Shown here piece by piece: positions 33,161 through 44,219 of a stretch of DNA of 64,000 bases. The notes beneath the pieces are model-generated. The model searched no databases and was not told the origin of the DNA. It worked only from the letters and a program-made list of their open reading frames with translations. The first letter of the stretch is position 1. The number at the start of each line of letters is the position of its first letter. The DNA is from Saprospiraceae bacterium (GTDB lineage: Bacteria; Bacteroidota; Bacteroidia; Chitinophagales; Saprospiraceae), in the NCBI GenBank assembly GCA_016720635.1, contig JADKKF010000008.1, positions 1-64,000 on the forward strand, in the 5' to 3' direction. The position numbers were made by a program, and so were the translations under genes.

Positions 33161-34105
33161 ATGAAAATTCTTATAACGGATGATGTACACCCTGATTTGA
33201 TCACAGGGTTTGAAAACTGGGGCTGGACCGTAGATTTTTGGCCCAACATAAATTATGAAGAATGTAAATCTGTAATCTATAAATACGATGGATTGGTCAT
33301 CAATAGTAAGATTAATTGCAATAAGGAGTTTATTGATTTAGCAAAAAACATGAGATTTATTGCTAGGCTTGGTAGCGGAATGGAGATAGTTGATATACCT
33401 TATGCTGAAACTAAAGGAATAAAAGTAATCTCTTCTCCTGAGGGTAATTGCGATGCCGTCGCAGAACATGTGATGGGCATGATCTTATGCTTACTGAACA
33501 ATATTTTGCGAGCTGATAATGAAGTGAGACAAAAGACCTGGAACCGAGAAGGCAATCGAGGAACTGAATTAAGGCATAAAACGGTAGGAATCATAGGATA
33601 TGGACATACGGGTCAAGCTTTAGTTAAAAAATTGAGAGGCTTTGAATGTAAGATTTTAGTACATGACAAATACAAGGAAGGATTCGATAATCCACAAAAT
33701 AATGTCTATGCGGTCAGCTTGAGGGATATACAGGATACTAGTGATATTATTTCTTTTCATCTACCCTTGACTGCTGAAACCAAAGGTTATGCCGACAAAT
33801 TATTTTGGGAAAAATGTAAAAAAAGTCCAATCGCAATCAATACTTCAAGGGGCCAAATTTTAAGGATTGAAGATGCAATTCATGCCCTTGAAAAGGGGCT
33901 CATCAGCGGATTAGGAATGGATGTATTCGAAAATGAAAAGCCATCTACATATACGGACCATGAAAAAAAACTATATGAACGATTGTTTTCAGAATCGAAT
34001 ACAATTTTTACACCACATATCGCAGGATGGACGCGCGAATCAAAAATTAGCCTAAGCAGAATTATATTGCAAAAACTTAACGAATGGCGCCTAGAAACAG
34101 AATAA
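33161..34105 (+). CDS. D-2-hydroxyacid dehydrogenase (PGDH-like)
   Basis: A 314-residue NAD-dependent dehydrogenase from ATG 33161; two TTG codons just before it are less likely starts because MKILITDDVHPDL is the usual beginning. VGIIGYGHTGQALVKKL is the Rossmann NAD-binding loop. The catalytic triad is visible as Arg in INTSRGQ, Glu in GMDVFENEKP and His in TPHIAGWT. VISSPEGNCDAVAEHVMGMI is the interdomain block. The family includes phosphoglycerate, glycerate and formate dehydrogenases; the lack of an ACT domain rules out the long SerA form. The substrate is undetermined. It diverges from the PPTase operon across 104 bases. Confidence 0.9.
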   Translation: MKILITDDVHPDLITGFENWGWTVDFWPNINYEECKSVIYKYDGLVINSKINCNKEFIDLAKNMRFIARLGSGMEIVDIPYAETKGIKVISSPEGNCDAVAEHVMGMILCLLNNILRADNEVRQKTWNREGNRGTELRHKTVGIIGYGHTGQALVKKLRGFECKILVHDKYKEGFDNPQNNVYAVSLRDIQDTSDIISFHLPLTAETKGYADKLFWEKCKKSPIAINTSRGQILRIEDAIHALEKGLISGLGMDVFENEKPSTYTDHEKKLYERLFSESNTIFTPHIAGWTRESKISLSRIILQKLNEWRLETE

Positions 34106-34330
34106 AAGTGCGCAATATATTTTTATGAAATATTTAATATTGATGTTCGAAGATAAGTAGATTAAAAATGTAGGAAAATTGAATTCTTGATTACAAAGTA
34201 GATATTTTTTTTTATGTTAAAAGTTTCTTAAAATGATTAAATATTAATAATATTGCACTCCTAACATGAAAAGACTATAGTTTTAGGACTTTCAGATAAA
34301 CTTAGCAGTAGAAATAGTTGAACTAAGCGA

Positions 34331-34338
34331 TAATTTTG
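34331..34338 (+). promoter_or_regulatory. Candidate -7 box of the TonB receptor locus
   Basis: TAATTTTG matches TAnnTTTG about 54 bases before the receptor ATG, inside a 286-base AT-rich gap (34106-34391) that holds no gene. No TTG at normal spacing. Confidence 0.35.
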
Positions 34339-34391
34339 TGAAGTATTATTGGGGGAAACCCACGACCATTTAAAATATAAATTTTAAGCAT

Positions 34392-37300
34392 ATGAAAAAA
34401 GTGCTAGTAACCTTATTTGGTGTTTGTTTAAGTGTCTTTGTTTGGGCGCAATCCAGTGCATCTTTGAGTGGATTCGTCAAAGTAGCGGGTAAAGGAGAGA
34501 TTATTCAGTATGGAACAGTTGTTTTATACAAAAATAACAATGTATATCAAGACGCATTAACAGATGAAAATGGTCGTTTTGATTTTTCTCCAATTGATCC
34601 AGGTTTTTATGATTTAGAAGTTTCCTACATTGGATTTCAAACAAAGAGAATTAATAAAATTCAAATCAACATTGGTAAGACCGTTAAGCTCGATGTAGAG
34701 CTTGAAGACGAAGGCGGAGTCAAACTTGGTGCGGTTGAAGTAATCGTCTATAAAGTTCCGTTGATTGAAATGGACCAAACCAGTCCAGGACAGACATTGA
34801 CATCAGAACAAATAATGAACCTTCCACTTCGTTCTATCGAAGGTCTTGCAGCAACTACAGCGGGTATTTCATCCATCGACGGAGAAAAAGCTGCTATTAG
34901 AGGATCTCGTGACAACGCTACCAATTATTATGTAGATGGTGTGCGTGTTTCAAAAAATATGGTTTCCACATCCGATATCGAACAAATGCAAGTAATCACT
35001 GGAGGACTAGAAGCTAGTTATGGTGACGTAACGGGTGGGGTAATATCCTCTACCACTAAAGGCCCAGCCAGCAAATTCGGCGGTTTAGTCGAGTTAGAAA
35101 CTTCAAAAGGACTAGATGCTTTTGGATATTCAGATATCAGAGCGAGTATTAATGGACCGCTCTTGAAAAATAGCAAGAAAGAAACGATTTTAGGTTATAG
35201 ACTTTCTGGTCAATATAATATCCAAGAAGAAGACAATCCTTCTGGAATAGGAATTTATGAATTAGATGAGAGTAAAATCAAAGAATTAGAAGCAAAACCC
35301 CTTACATTGTTCAATGGCACAGGATTTACCACTGCTGAATTCTTACATGCTGATGATGTAAAGTTGAAAAAAGCTAGAAGCAATCAAAAAAGTACCTATC
35401 AAGTATATACAGGAAGATTGGATGCTAGAGTAAATAGAGAGATTGACTTGGCATTGACAGGTGCATGGTCAGCGGGTAATAATCAATTTTTACCTGGTAG
35501 CTCATCTTCAAATGGTTTGAGTGGTGCACAGTGGGACTTGTTCAATCACCCGAACAATCCTATCGACAAAAATAGAGATTGGCGTGTAAATTTTAGATTT
35601 AGACATCGTATTGGGGCTGAAAACTCAAAAGATACTACTAGAAAATCATCCTCAATAAGAAATGCTACTTATATCTTGCAAGCGACTTATGAGCGTAATT
35701 CAAACAAGAGACAAGATTTAAGGCATGAAGACAGACTTTTCGATTATGGATATGTGGGTAAGTTTGATTACCAGTGGATACCAGCTTTGGGTGAATCTGA
35801 TAATTCACAAGCTCAGGAAGGAATAGGTCACATAGGTTTTACAAAAACCCTAAGGGCACCTTATACACCTGGTACTATTAATCCAACTTTAGCCAATTAT
35901 AACAATTTATTGACCGCAGAGCAATTATTACTAGATAATCAATACTTGGCTGTAAATTCGATCTTGGCTTCAACAAGAAGTTCCGTTTGGAATATTCATA
36001 GCAATGTGGGTCAAGTTTATAATAGATTTAGCAAATCAGAGGAAAATATTCTTACCTTCAATGGAAAATCTACCTTTGATTTATTTCCTAGTGGTTCCGA
36101 TAAAACTAAACATTCCATTGAGTTTGGGTTTGTTTATGAGCAAAGACAAGGAAGGAGCTATGTAGTTGCACCATTTAGTCTTTGGCAACAGGCAAGCTTA
36201 GCTGCCAATGCACATTTTAACGGAGTTGATACCAATAATATCGTAGGAGATACATTAATTACTATTAGAGGAAATGATTATAGAATTCCAATATTTGATA
36301 AATTAATTGTAAATCAGCCTGGTAGAGATTTTTATAGAAAAATTAGAAGTAGACTTGGTATTGGTTTAAATCAGTTTGTTAACGTAGATGGGTTAGATCC
36401 TTCACAACTATCATTGGATATGTTTGCAGCTGAAGAATTAGCTCAAGCACAAGTCATCGGTTTTTATGGTTATGATTATTTGGGTAAAAGAGTAAAGGCT
36501 GGTACGGATTTTAATAGTTTTTTCAGGGACACCACTCCTACTGGTTCAAAAACATTTCTGGTGGCACCTAATACCCCAATTTATCAAGCGGCATATATCC
36601 AAGACAAATTTCAATTTAAAGATATCATCTTTAGGTTCGGCTTAAGGGTCGATAGATTTGATGCCAACACCAAAGTCATGAAAGACCCGTATTCACTTTA
36701 TGAAATTACCACAGCCAAAGATTTTTATGCTGCCCTAGGAACAACCAAACCTAGTTCACTTCCAGATGATGCAAAAGTTTATGTTGCTTCAGAGAACTCA
36801 AATAGTGTTAAGGCTTTCAGATTGGGTGATCAATGGTATAATGCAGCAGGCTCAACGGCAAATGATGGAAATTTAATTTTTGGAAACCAAGTTATTTATC
36901 CAAAATACGTGGTGGCGAAGACTGAAGATAGATCCATCAGAAGTAATAAATTTGATCCTGATCGTGTATTTGAAGATTATACACCACAATTGAATTGGAT
37001 GCCGAGAATTGCGGTTTCATTTCCAATCGCTGATGACGCCAATTTCTTCGCACACTATGATGTACTCGCTCAAAGACCCCCTGACAACAGTTATGTAAGT
37101 CCAATGGATTATTATTATTTTGAAACAACCGGTTCCGATGATGTTCGTAATAACGCAAATTTGCGATCTGAGAAAACCATCGACTATGAAGTAGGTTTTC
37201 AACAAAAGCTAACTAATAGCTCAGCTTTAAAAGTATCTGCGTTTTATAAGGAAATGCGCGATATGATTCAGGAAAGAGTACTCCTATATACAGCACCCAT

Positions 37301-38075
37301 TTCTAGATATACTACATATGGCAATATCGATTTTGGTACAGTCAAAGGATTTTCTGCTGCGTTTGACTTAAGGAAAACTGAAAATGTAGCAGTAACTGCC
37401 AACTATACTTTGCAATTTGCTGATGGAACAGGGTCCAATGCTAATAGTTCAAGAGGATTAACTTCTCGTGGAAATATTAGAACGTTATTCCCTTTATCTC
37501 GTGATGAAAGACACGCAGTGAAATTGATACTTGATTATGGTTACAGTGGTGATGATTATCGAGGACCAAAATTATTTGGTTTGGATTTATTGAAGAATAC
37601 CAATATTAATATTCAAGCACAAGCAATCAGCGGTAGGCCTTATTCAGCCGCTCTGAGACCGACCCAATTTGGAGGCACGGGCTTTAAAGGGATAATAAAT
37701 GGATCAAGATTACCATGGAATTTTACTGTTGATATGAGAATTGAAAGAAATATTCTTTTGAACAAAAAATTAATTGCGGCGGGTGGAGAGAATACAAAAC
37801 CATTAAATTTAGTGGTGTCCTTAAGGGTTAATAATTTATTTGACACACGAAATGTTAGAGGAGTTTATCGCTATACAGGATCTCCTGATGACGATGGATT
37901 TTTAAATGCTCCTGAAGGACAAGGTTCATTGCAAAGTGTATTGAATACAGGTACTTTACAACAAGCTGGTAGGGATTTAAACGCCTTCTTAGCTTCGTAT
38001 CAATGGAGTTTGTTAAATCCTTCGTTTTATAGTTTACCACGTAGAATATTTTTGGGTCTTACCTTAGAATTTTAA
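34392..38075 (+). CDS. TonB-dependent outer-membrane receptor with carboxypeptidase-like N-terminal domain
   Basis: A 1227-residue protein that should transport a large substrate across the outer membrane with energy from TonB. A signal peptide (VLVTLFGVCLSVFVWAQ) is followed by a CarboxypepD_reg-like domain (about 22-105, TDENGRFDFSPIDPGFYDLE), a plug domain (about 130-225, with YYVDGVRVSKN and ITGGLEASYGDVTGG) and the 22-strand barrel ending in PRRIFLGLTLEF. There is no SusD partner gene; instead a giant surface protein and a PorV/PorQ-family protein follow, 13 and 9 bases apart. This points to a surface complex rather than a classical polysaccharide locus. Confidence 0.93.
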   Translation: MKKVLVTLFGVCLSVFVWAQSSASLSGFVKVAGKGEIIQYGTVVLYKNNNVYQDALTDENGRFDFSPIDPGFYDLEVSYIGFQTKRINKIQINIGKTVKLDVELEDEGGVKLGAVEVIVYKVPLIEMDQTSPGQTLTSEQIMNLPLRSIEGLAATTAGISSIDGEKAAIRGSRDNATNYYVDGVRVSKNMVSTSDIEQMQVITGGLEASYGDVTGGVISSTTKGPASKFGGLVELETSKGLDAFGYSDIRASINGPLLKNSKKETILGYRLSGQYNIQEEDNPSGIGIYELDESKIKELEAKPLTLFNGTGFTTAEFLHADDVKLKKARSNQKSTYQVYTGRLDARVNREIDLALTGAWSAGNNQFLPGSSSSNGLSGAQWDLFNHPNNPIDKNRDWRVNFRFRHRIGAENSKDTTRKSSSIRNATYILQATYERNSNKRQDLRHEDRLFDYGYVGKFDYQWIPALGESDNSQAQEGIGHIGFTKTLRAPYTPGTINPTLANYNNLLTAEQLLLDNQYLAVNSILASTRSSVWNIHSNVGQVYNRFSKSEENILTFNGKSTFDLFPSGSDKTKHSIEFGFVYEQRQGRSYVVAPFSLWQQASLAANAHFNGVDTNNIVGDTLITIRGNDYRIPIFDKLIVNQPGRDFYRKIRSRLGIGLNQFVNVDGLDPSQLSLDMFAAEELAQAQVIGFYGYDYLGKRVKAGTDFNSFFRDTTPTGSKTFLVAPNTPIYQAAYIQDKFQFKDIIFRFGLRVDRFDANTKVMKDPYSLYEITTAKDFYAALGTTKPSSLPDDAKVYVASENSNSVKAFRLGDQWYNAAGSTANDGNLIFGNQVIYPKYVVAKTEDRSIRSNKFDPDRVFEDYTPQLNWMPRIAVSFPIADDANFFAHYDVLAQRPPDNSYVSPMDYYYFETTGSDDVRNNANLRSEKTIDYEVGFQQKLTNSSALKVSAFYKEMRDMIQERVLLYTAPISRYTTYGNIDFGTVKGFSAAFDLRKTENVAVTANYTLQFADGTGSNANSSRGLTSRGNIRTLFPLSRDERHAVKLILDYGYSGDDYRGPKLFGLDLLKNTNINIQAQAISGRPYSAALRPTQFGGTGFKGIINGSRLPWNFTVDMRIERNILLNKKLIAAGGENTKPLNLVVSLRVNNLFDTRNVRGVYRYTGSPDDDGFLNAPEGQGSLQSVLNTGTLQQAGRDLNAFLASYQWSLLNPSFYSLPRRIFLGLTLEF

Positions 38076-38088
38076 AATACTTTCAATT

Positions 38089-41000
38089 ATGAAAAAATAT
38101 ATTTTATTAGTCATATTAGCCATATCTTTTGTAAAAGATGGCTTTGCTTATATTTCACCAGAAGCGCTGAAAAAGCAAAAATCACAAAGTGGTGCAACTT
38201 CCACATTGGAAAAACGTGCTAATCCTTGTCAAGCTCCAGTTGCCCAAATAGATATGGATATTAATAATTGTAGAGTTCGATTGAACGTTGGAGGAGATGT
38301 ATGGTGGGATCCAACAAGTAAAGAGGGTAGATTTATAGTACCAAAAGTGGATCCTGCTTCAGGAATTCCGGCTGTTGGTGCTATTTATGCAGGCTCAGTT
38401 TGGGTAGGGGGGCTATGATCCAGCTGGAAATTTGAAGTTGGCTGGTATGACATATCGAGATGGACCATATACTGATTGGTATGCTGGTCCATTAGATGAA
38501 GACGGTAGAACAAGTGCTGAAGTATGCGAATTGTGGGATCGTTTTTTCGTAGTAAGTGGCGATAATATTAGACAACATATAGCTCGCTATCAAGCTTCTC
38601 TTATGCCTGGTGGAGAGCCATATACATGTGAAGATGTCCCTGAAGATATCAAGTATTGGCCATCCTTTGGAAATGAGTATTTTATTCAAAAGTATGGGTT
38701 TGCCCTTCCAAGTACAAGTTCTAAGCTGGCAGGATTCCATGATACTGATGATGATGGTATTTACAATCCTTGTAATGGGGATTACCCAATAATCGAAATC
38801 CGCAGCTGCCCATCAGTTTATTACGGTGATCAAATGATATTTTGGATTTATAACGATGCTGGAGATATTCATAGAGCATCAGGGGGTCAACAAATCCAAA
38901 TGGAGGTTCAAGTACAAGCTTTTGCTTGGGAGGCCAGTGATGCAATTAACAATATGACATTTTTACGTTATAAATTGATCAATAAAGCCACGGACAGAAT
39001 TCAAAGGTGTTATTTCGCCAAATGGGTTGATCCTGATTTGGGTTGTTATACTGATGATTATATCGGTTGCGATACAACTCATGTGTTTACTCAATTTGGA
39101 CCTAAACCAAGAAATTTGATGTATATTTACAATTCAGATGCAACAGATGGTACTTCTGGCTGTACTTGTAATGGTGGATCGGGAACCTATTGTAATGATA
39201 TACCTATATTGGGAGTAGATTATTTTAGAGGTCCCTTTGGACCAGACACTACCCAGGTGGGTGAACCTTTGGTGGAATTAGGGATGAGTTCTTTTACGTA
39301 TATGGTCAATGGAGGCGATCCAGGAGTGAATACAGCAATGACGGATCCATCAAGAGGTAGGCCTATTGAGTTTTATTATTACCTTTCGGCGAGATGGAGA
39401 GACGGTACCCCTGTAACAGTGGGTGGGAATGGTTATAACCCTACGGGTACTCCAACAAAATATGTTTTTCCAGGTGCACCTAATGATCCAAATGGCTGGT
39501 CTATGTGTTCGGAAGCACTTCCTCAAGGAGATTATCGTACGGTACAAGCTACAGGGCCAATGAGATTGGACCCGGGGGCAAAAAATGAGCTAATCGTGGG
39601 AACGGTTTGGGTGCCCGATATTGTATATCCTTGTCCAAATATTAGTAGCTTTTTGCAAGCTGATGATATCGCACAGTCTTTATTCGATGCCTGTTTTAAT
39701 ATCCCAGATGGTCCCGATGCACCCAATATGTGTATTGTTGAATTGGATGAAGAGTTGATTATTAATCTTTCGAATCCAACGGATGCAAATATTCATAACA
39801 ATGCAAGGGAAGAATACTCTGAAGGGATTATTCCAAATCCAGGCGTAAGCGATTCACTTTACTTATTTGAAGGGTATAAATTATATCAATTAGCAGGACC
39901 CTCTGTGGGAGTATCAAGTGATGAATTAGCAGACATAACGAAAGCTAGATTGGTGCAAATAGTTGATGTCAAGAACAATGTAACAAAAGTTTTTGATTGG
40001 GTACCAGCAGAAATTCCTGATGGTTCACCCAACCAATTAATATTTAAGCCTCAGTTAAAGGCGGAAGGTGTGAATAAAGGTATTCAACACAGTTTTAGAA
40101 TTTTGGAGGACCAATTCGCAAAGACATATAAAAAGTTAGTGAACCATAAAAAATATTATTTTGTAGTTGTTGCTTATGGTTATAATAATTATCAACCATA
40201 TGATTATAAGGAAGATGTGGGCCAGAAAAAAACTTATATTGAGGGCCGTCGTAATATTAGTATTAGCATTGGGACACCAAGACCTATTACTGATAGAAAA
40301 CTTAATGCGCAGTATGGATTGGAGCCACAGATTACTAGGGTAGATGGAAGAGGAGCAAGCGATCGTGATTTAGAGTTGATAGATGGAATGCATGACAAGA
40401 TTATGAGTCCAAATTTTGATGGTAAAATTTCTTATCAATTAGGGAAGGCACCAATTTCAGTAAAAGTGTTTAATCCATTGGATGTTATTGATGGAGATTT
40501 TGAGTTGAAATTTGAACCTGTGAATTCGCAGAATGTAGTGAATAATGAAAGCAGATGGACTATACGAGAAAAGAACACAAATCAGGTTATAGCTTCAGAA
40601 AGGAATATTTCTCGATTAAATGAACAATTACTGGCGAAATTTGGATTATCTATTAGCCTAGGGCAAAGCTTGGAGGCTGGTGATTCAACTCTCAGAGCTA
40701 CGGGTAATGGGTTTATAGATATACGCTCCAGTTATAAAACTACTGGGGTAGATTGGTTCCTAGGTATTAACGATGATAAGGCGGTGTCTACAGGAGATGG
40801 GAATTTAGTTCCGGGTAATTTTTTCAATTATGTAAAATCAAGGATGTCAGATGGGGCTATCTATGAAGTGTATGCAACACGTGATCCAAAGAATAATTTT
40901 ACTTCAGGCGAGAATGCTTATTTTGTTCCGATGTATATGACAGATTTCAACTATGACAGAGATAAGCCTTTTGTGGGACCTATCTTTTTAAAAGGTGACA

Positions 41001-42163
41001 AAGAGTTGGCTGAGAAAAACATGAAGTTTGCTGACCTTCAAAATGTCGATATTGTATTCACAAAAGATACTAGTAAGTGGAGTAGATGTATTGTTGTTGA
41101 AATGGCAAACTCATACAATACCTTTACTTCGGGTAATACAGCTGTTCCAAAAGATAGGACTACTGTTGATTTGAAGATGCGTACAGATCCTTCTATCCTT
41201 AAAACGGTAGATGCAAATGGAAAACCTGAAACTGTTCCAAGTGCTGGTAATCCAAACTCACTTGGATTTGGCTGGTTCCCTGGTTATGCAATAGATGTTG
41301 AAACTGGTGAGAGATTGAATATTTTTTATGGAGAAAATTCCGTTTTTGGAGCTGATCCTGAATTATCCTCGGTAAGTAGAAATCCAACAGGAGCTGATAT
41401 GATGTGGAATCCAACGAGTGAAGTATTTTTAAATTTGGCAGGTCGTCCATTTGGTACCAATAACTTGATTATGGGGGGACAACACATGATATTTGTCGCT
41501 AAAACTAAGTATGATGGCTGTCAGACTTTATCTAATAATTTTAAGTCGCGTATCACAAGTGTAAGAGCTCAAGGGGTGGCGCAGATTACTTGGGCAGGAT
41601 TTCCAATGTTAAAGCCAAATACACAGTTATTAAGCTATGCAGAGGGATTGATTCCAAATGATTTGATAGTAAAATGTCGTGTTTACAATCCATTTGGTGT
41701 AGCTATAGGAACAAATTCAAACAACGGATTGCCAGCCTATGAATTTAGTACCAAAGGGGTCAAAGCGACGGCGCTGGATGCTGCTGGATACGATGCTGCA
41801 TTGGATGCAATTAACGTTGTTCCAAATCCATATTATGGTTTTGATTCTTATGAGACTTCGAAATTTACCAATGTTGTTAAAATTACTAACCTTCCAGCCA
41901 AGTGTAAGGTGCGAATTTATACTCTTGATGGAAAATTCATTAAAGAGTACAATAGAGATGAGCGGCAGATGTTGAAGGGAATTAATAATGCTGCTGTTGA
42001 ATACAAACAAATAGCTCCAGATTTGGAATGGGATATGAAAAATTCTAAGAATATACCTATTGCAAGTGGTGTTTATCTAATCCATGTTTATTCTGAAGAA
42101 TATGGCGAACGAGTTATCAAATGGTTTGGCGTTAATAGACAATTTGATCCTAAAGGGTTATAA
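38089..42163 (+). pseudogene. Giant T9SS-type surface protein, interrupted by one extra G
   Basis: The first frame starts with a signal peptide (MKKYILLVILAISFVKDGFA) and reads to AIYAGSVWVGGL, then stops at 38418. If the G6 run at 38407-38412 had five Gs the frame would read SVWVGGYDPAGNLKLAGMTY and continue unbroken to 42163, about 1357 residues. ...GSVWVGGYD..LKLAGMTYR..TDWYAGPLD is a block I associate with giant secreted Bacteroidota/Ignavibacteria proteins. The C-terminus (NVVPNPYYGFDSYE; RIYTLDGKFIKEYN; ASGVYLIHVYSEEYGER) resembles a T9SS sorting domain. It lies between the receptor and a PorV-like protein. Sequencing error, phase variation or a true null allele cannot be separated here. 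Confidence 0.85.
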
Positions 42164-42172
42164 AACTTAAAA

Positions 42173-43225
42173 ATGAAGAAGATGAATAGAATATTTGGTG
42201 CTATAGGATTTGCAATTTTGACTTGTACCTCTTTAGTGGCTGGAAATCCAGATAGACAGGGAGAAGCAGGAGCACACGAATTACTCATAAATCCTTGGGC
42301 AAGAACTTCTGGATTGGGAAGTTTGAATACAGCTATGGTAAAAGGAGTAGAGGCCATGATGTTGAATCCAGCGGGTTTGGCAAGAGGGAGTAGAACAGAA
42401 GTTTCAGTGGGAAATACCCAGTACCTAGTAGGTAGCGATATTAAGCTGAATTCAATTGGTTTGGCGCAGAAAGTAGGTAAAAATGGCGCATTTGGATTGA
42501 GTTTGGTGGCGGTTAGTTTTGGTAAGTTGAAAGTAACAACCACTGACCAACCAGCGGGTACAGGAGCTACTTTTTCCCCATCATTTTTTAATTTGGCTCT
42601 TTCGTATGCACACTCTTTTGAAAATAAAGTCAGTGTGGGTTTGGTTGTTCGTAGTGTGAATGAATCCACTTCGGATTTGTCCGCTACTGGTATTTGTTTT
42701 GACGCGGGTGTACAGTATGTTTCTGGTGAAAAGGATCAGTTGAAGCTCGGTATAGCTATCAGGAATGTTGGTTCCAGAATGCGGTTTGGTGGAGAAGGGC
42801 TTTCCAAAGAATTGGATAATCCTAACAGCGGTACAATTTCATACTTGTTAACATATGATCAACAATCTGCTTCTTTTGAATTACCTTCATTATTGAATAT
42901 GGGATTGTCGTATGATTTTTTGATTGGTACTAAATCAAGACTTACTGCATTATCAAGTTTTACAGCAAACTCATTTTCGAGAGATGAATTGGGCTTAGGT
43001 TTGGAATTTGGGTATAGAGAAATATTTCTTATAAGAGGTGCATATAAATTTGACGTTAAAGGAGATTCGGGCTCATCAAATATTGAAACAGGCTTATCTG
43101 GTGGTGTGACATTTGACATACCCGTTTCTAAGGAAAGCGATACAAGATTAGGGGTAGATTATTCTTATAGACAAACTAGGATATTGGGCGGAACTCACAA
43201 TTTTGGTTTGAGAATTTCTATTTAG
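42173..43225 (+). CDS. PorV/PorQ family outer-membrane protein
   Basis: A 350-residue barrel of the PorV/PorQ (UPF0164, FadL-like) family; signal peptide (RIFGAIGFAILTCTSLVAGN). ELLINPWARTSGLGSLNTAM followed by GVEAMMLNPAGLA is the family N-terminus with the NPAGL motif, and the last strands end HNFGLRISI. PorV is the shuttle that takes T9SS substrates from the translocon to the attachment complex; the family also contains paralogues with no proven role. Position directly after a T9SS-type giant protein (9 bases) suggests a dedicated helper. ATG 42182 is a possible alternative start. A strong terminator follows. Confidence 0.88.
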   Translation: MKKMNRIFGAIGFAILTCTSLVAGNPDRQGEAGAHELLINPWARTSGLGSLNTAMVKGVEAMMLNPAGLARGSRTEVSVGNTQYLVGSDIKLNSIGLAQKVGKNGAFGLSLVAVSFGKLKVTTTDQPAGTGATFSPSFFNLALSYAHSFENKVSVGLVVRSVNESTSDLSATGICFDAGVQYVSGEKDQLKLGIAIRNVGSRMRFGGEGLSKELDNPNSGTISYLLTYDQQSASFELPSLLNMGLSYDFLIGTKSRLTALSSFTANSFSRDELGLGLEFGYREIFLIRGAYKFDVKGDSGSSNIETGLSGGVTFDIPVSKESDTRLGVDYSYRQTRILGGTHNFGLRISI

Positions 43226-43244
43226 TTTTCTTAAAAATCATGCG

Positions 43245-43274
43245 AAGACGTTTCTGTGCAAATAGAAACGTCTT
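43245..43274 (+). terminator. Rho-independent-type hairpin after the PorV-like gene
   Basis: AAGACGTTTCT and AGAAACGTCTT form a perfect 11-base stem with an 8-base loop, followed by a T-rich stretch (TGTATTTAATTTAATTT). It closes the surface locus and lies 20 bases before greA. Confidence 0.75.
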
Positions 43275-43294
43275 TGTATTTAATTTAATTTATT

Positions 43295-43771
43295 ATGTCA
43301 AAGTATAATTATTTAACCCATGAGGGTTATGAAAGGCTTAAGGCAGAACTTGATGAAATGAAGACAAATGGGCGACTTGAAGTAGCGCGTGCCATAGCCG
43401 AAGCAAGAGAAAAAGGAGATTTATCTGAGAATGCAGAGTATGATGCAGCAAAGGATGCCCAAGGTATGCTCGAGATGAAGATAAATGAACATGAAAGAGC
43501 ACTCGCAAATGCTAAAATAATAGACGAAAGCCAATTAGATACAAGTAAAGTCACGGTATTGTCTAGGGTTCATCTGATGAACCACAAATTAAAGAAAGAG
43601 CAAGAGTATTTGATAGTTTCAGAATCTGAAGCTGATCTCAAATTAAATAAAATATCCATTAATAGTCCTATAGGCCAAGGGTTATTAGGACGGAAAAAAG
43701 GAGATAAAGTAGAGATTTCAACTCCTGCAGGTGTGATGGTTTTAGAAATTTTAAATATAAGTCTTGGGTAA
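43295..43771 (+). CDS. greA: Transcription elongation factor GreA
   Basis: GreA rescues backtracked RNA polymerase by stimulating cleavage of the nascent transcript. The 158 residues show the N-terminal coiled coil (YLTHEGYERLKAELDEMKT; ARAIAEAREKGDLSENAEYD with the acidic tip residues) and the C-terminal FKBP-like domain (ISINSPIGQGLLGRKKGDKV). The length and the DLSENAEYDAA block are diagnostic for GreA rather than GreB. The TAA stop overlaps the ATG of the following HIT gene (TAATG at 43769-43773), which suggests coupled translation. Confidence 0.97.
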   Translation: MSKYNYLTHEGYERLKAELDEMKTNGRLEVARAIAEAREKGDLSENAEYDAAKDAQGMLEMKINEHERALANAKIIDESQLDTSKVTVLSRVHLMNHKLKKEQEYLIVSESEADLKLNKISINSPIGQGLLGRKKGDKVEISTPAGVMVLEILNISLG

Positions 43772-44166
43772 TGACTATCTTTAGTAAAATTATTGCAGGC
43801 GAAATACCAGCATATAAAATTGCTGAGAATGATAGATTTTTGGCTTTTTTAGATATTAGACCACTACAGAAAGGGCATACCCTAGTTATACCCAAAGTTG
43901 AAACGGATTATATTTTTGATATTGCGGATGCTGAATTTGGAGAATTGATGTTGTTCGCAAAGCGTGTTGCATCTGCCATTAAAACCACAGTACCCTGCAA
44001 GAAAGTAGGGATGGCGGTTATTGGTTTGGAAGTTGCTCATGCGCATATACATTTAGTGCCAATTAACGAAGTTAAAGATTTGTCTTTTGGTCTGAATGAA
44101 CCATTAAAATTGAGTGATGAAGAATTGACAAATATAAGCATGGAGATTAGTAAAAATTTTAGTTAA
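43771..44166 (+). CDS. HIT-family hydrolase
   Basis: A 131-residue HIT (histidine triad) protein: TIFSKIIAGEIPAYKIAEND is the common start, RPLQKGHTLVIPK the second block, and VAHAHIHLVPIN the H-x-H-x-H triad that carries the catalytic His. The family hydrolyses dinucleoside polyphosphates and AMP-lysine or AMP-amide bonds. It overlaps the greA stop by one base, a pairing I recall as common in Bacteroidota. Confidence 0.95.
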   Translation: MTIFSKIIAGEIPAYKIAENDRFLAFLDIRPLQKGHTLVIPKVETDYIFDIADAEFGELMLFAKRVASAIKTTVPCKKVGMAVIGLEVAHAHIHLVPINEVKDLSFGLNEPLKLSDEELTNISMEISKNFS

Positions 44167-44219
44167 AATATTTGCCATAAGGAAGGGGTACCGGTTTTAC
44201 GAATTAAAATAATTTTAGT

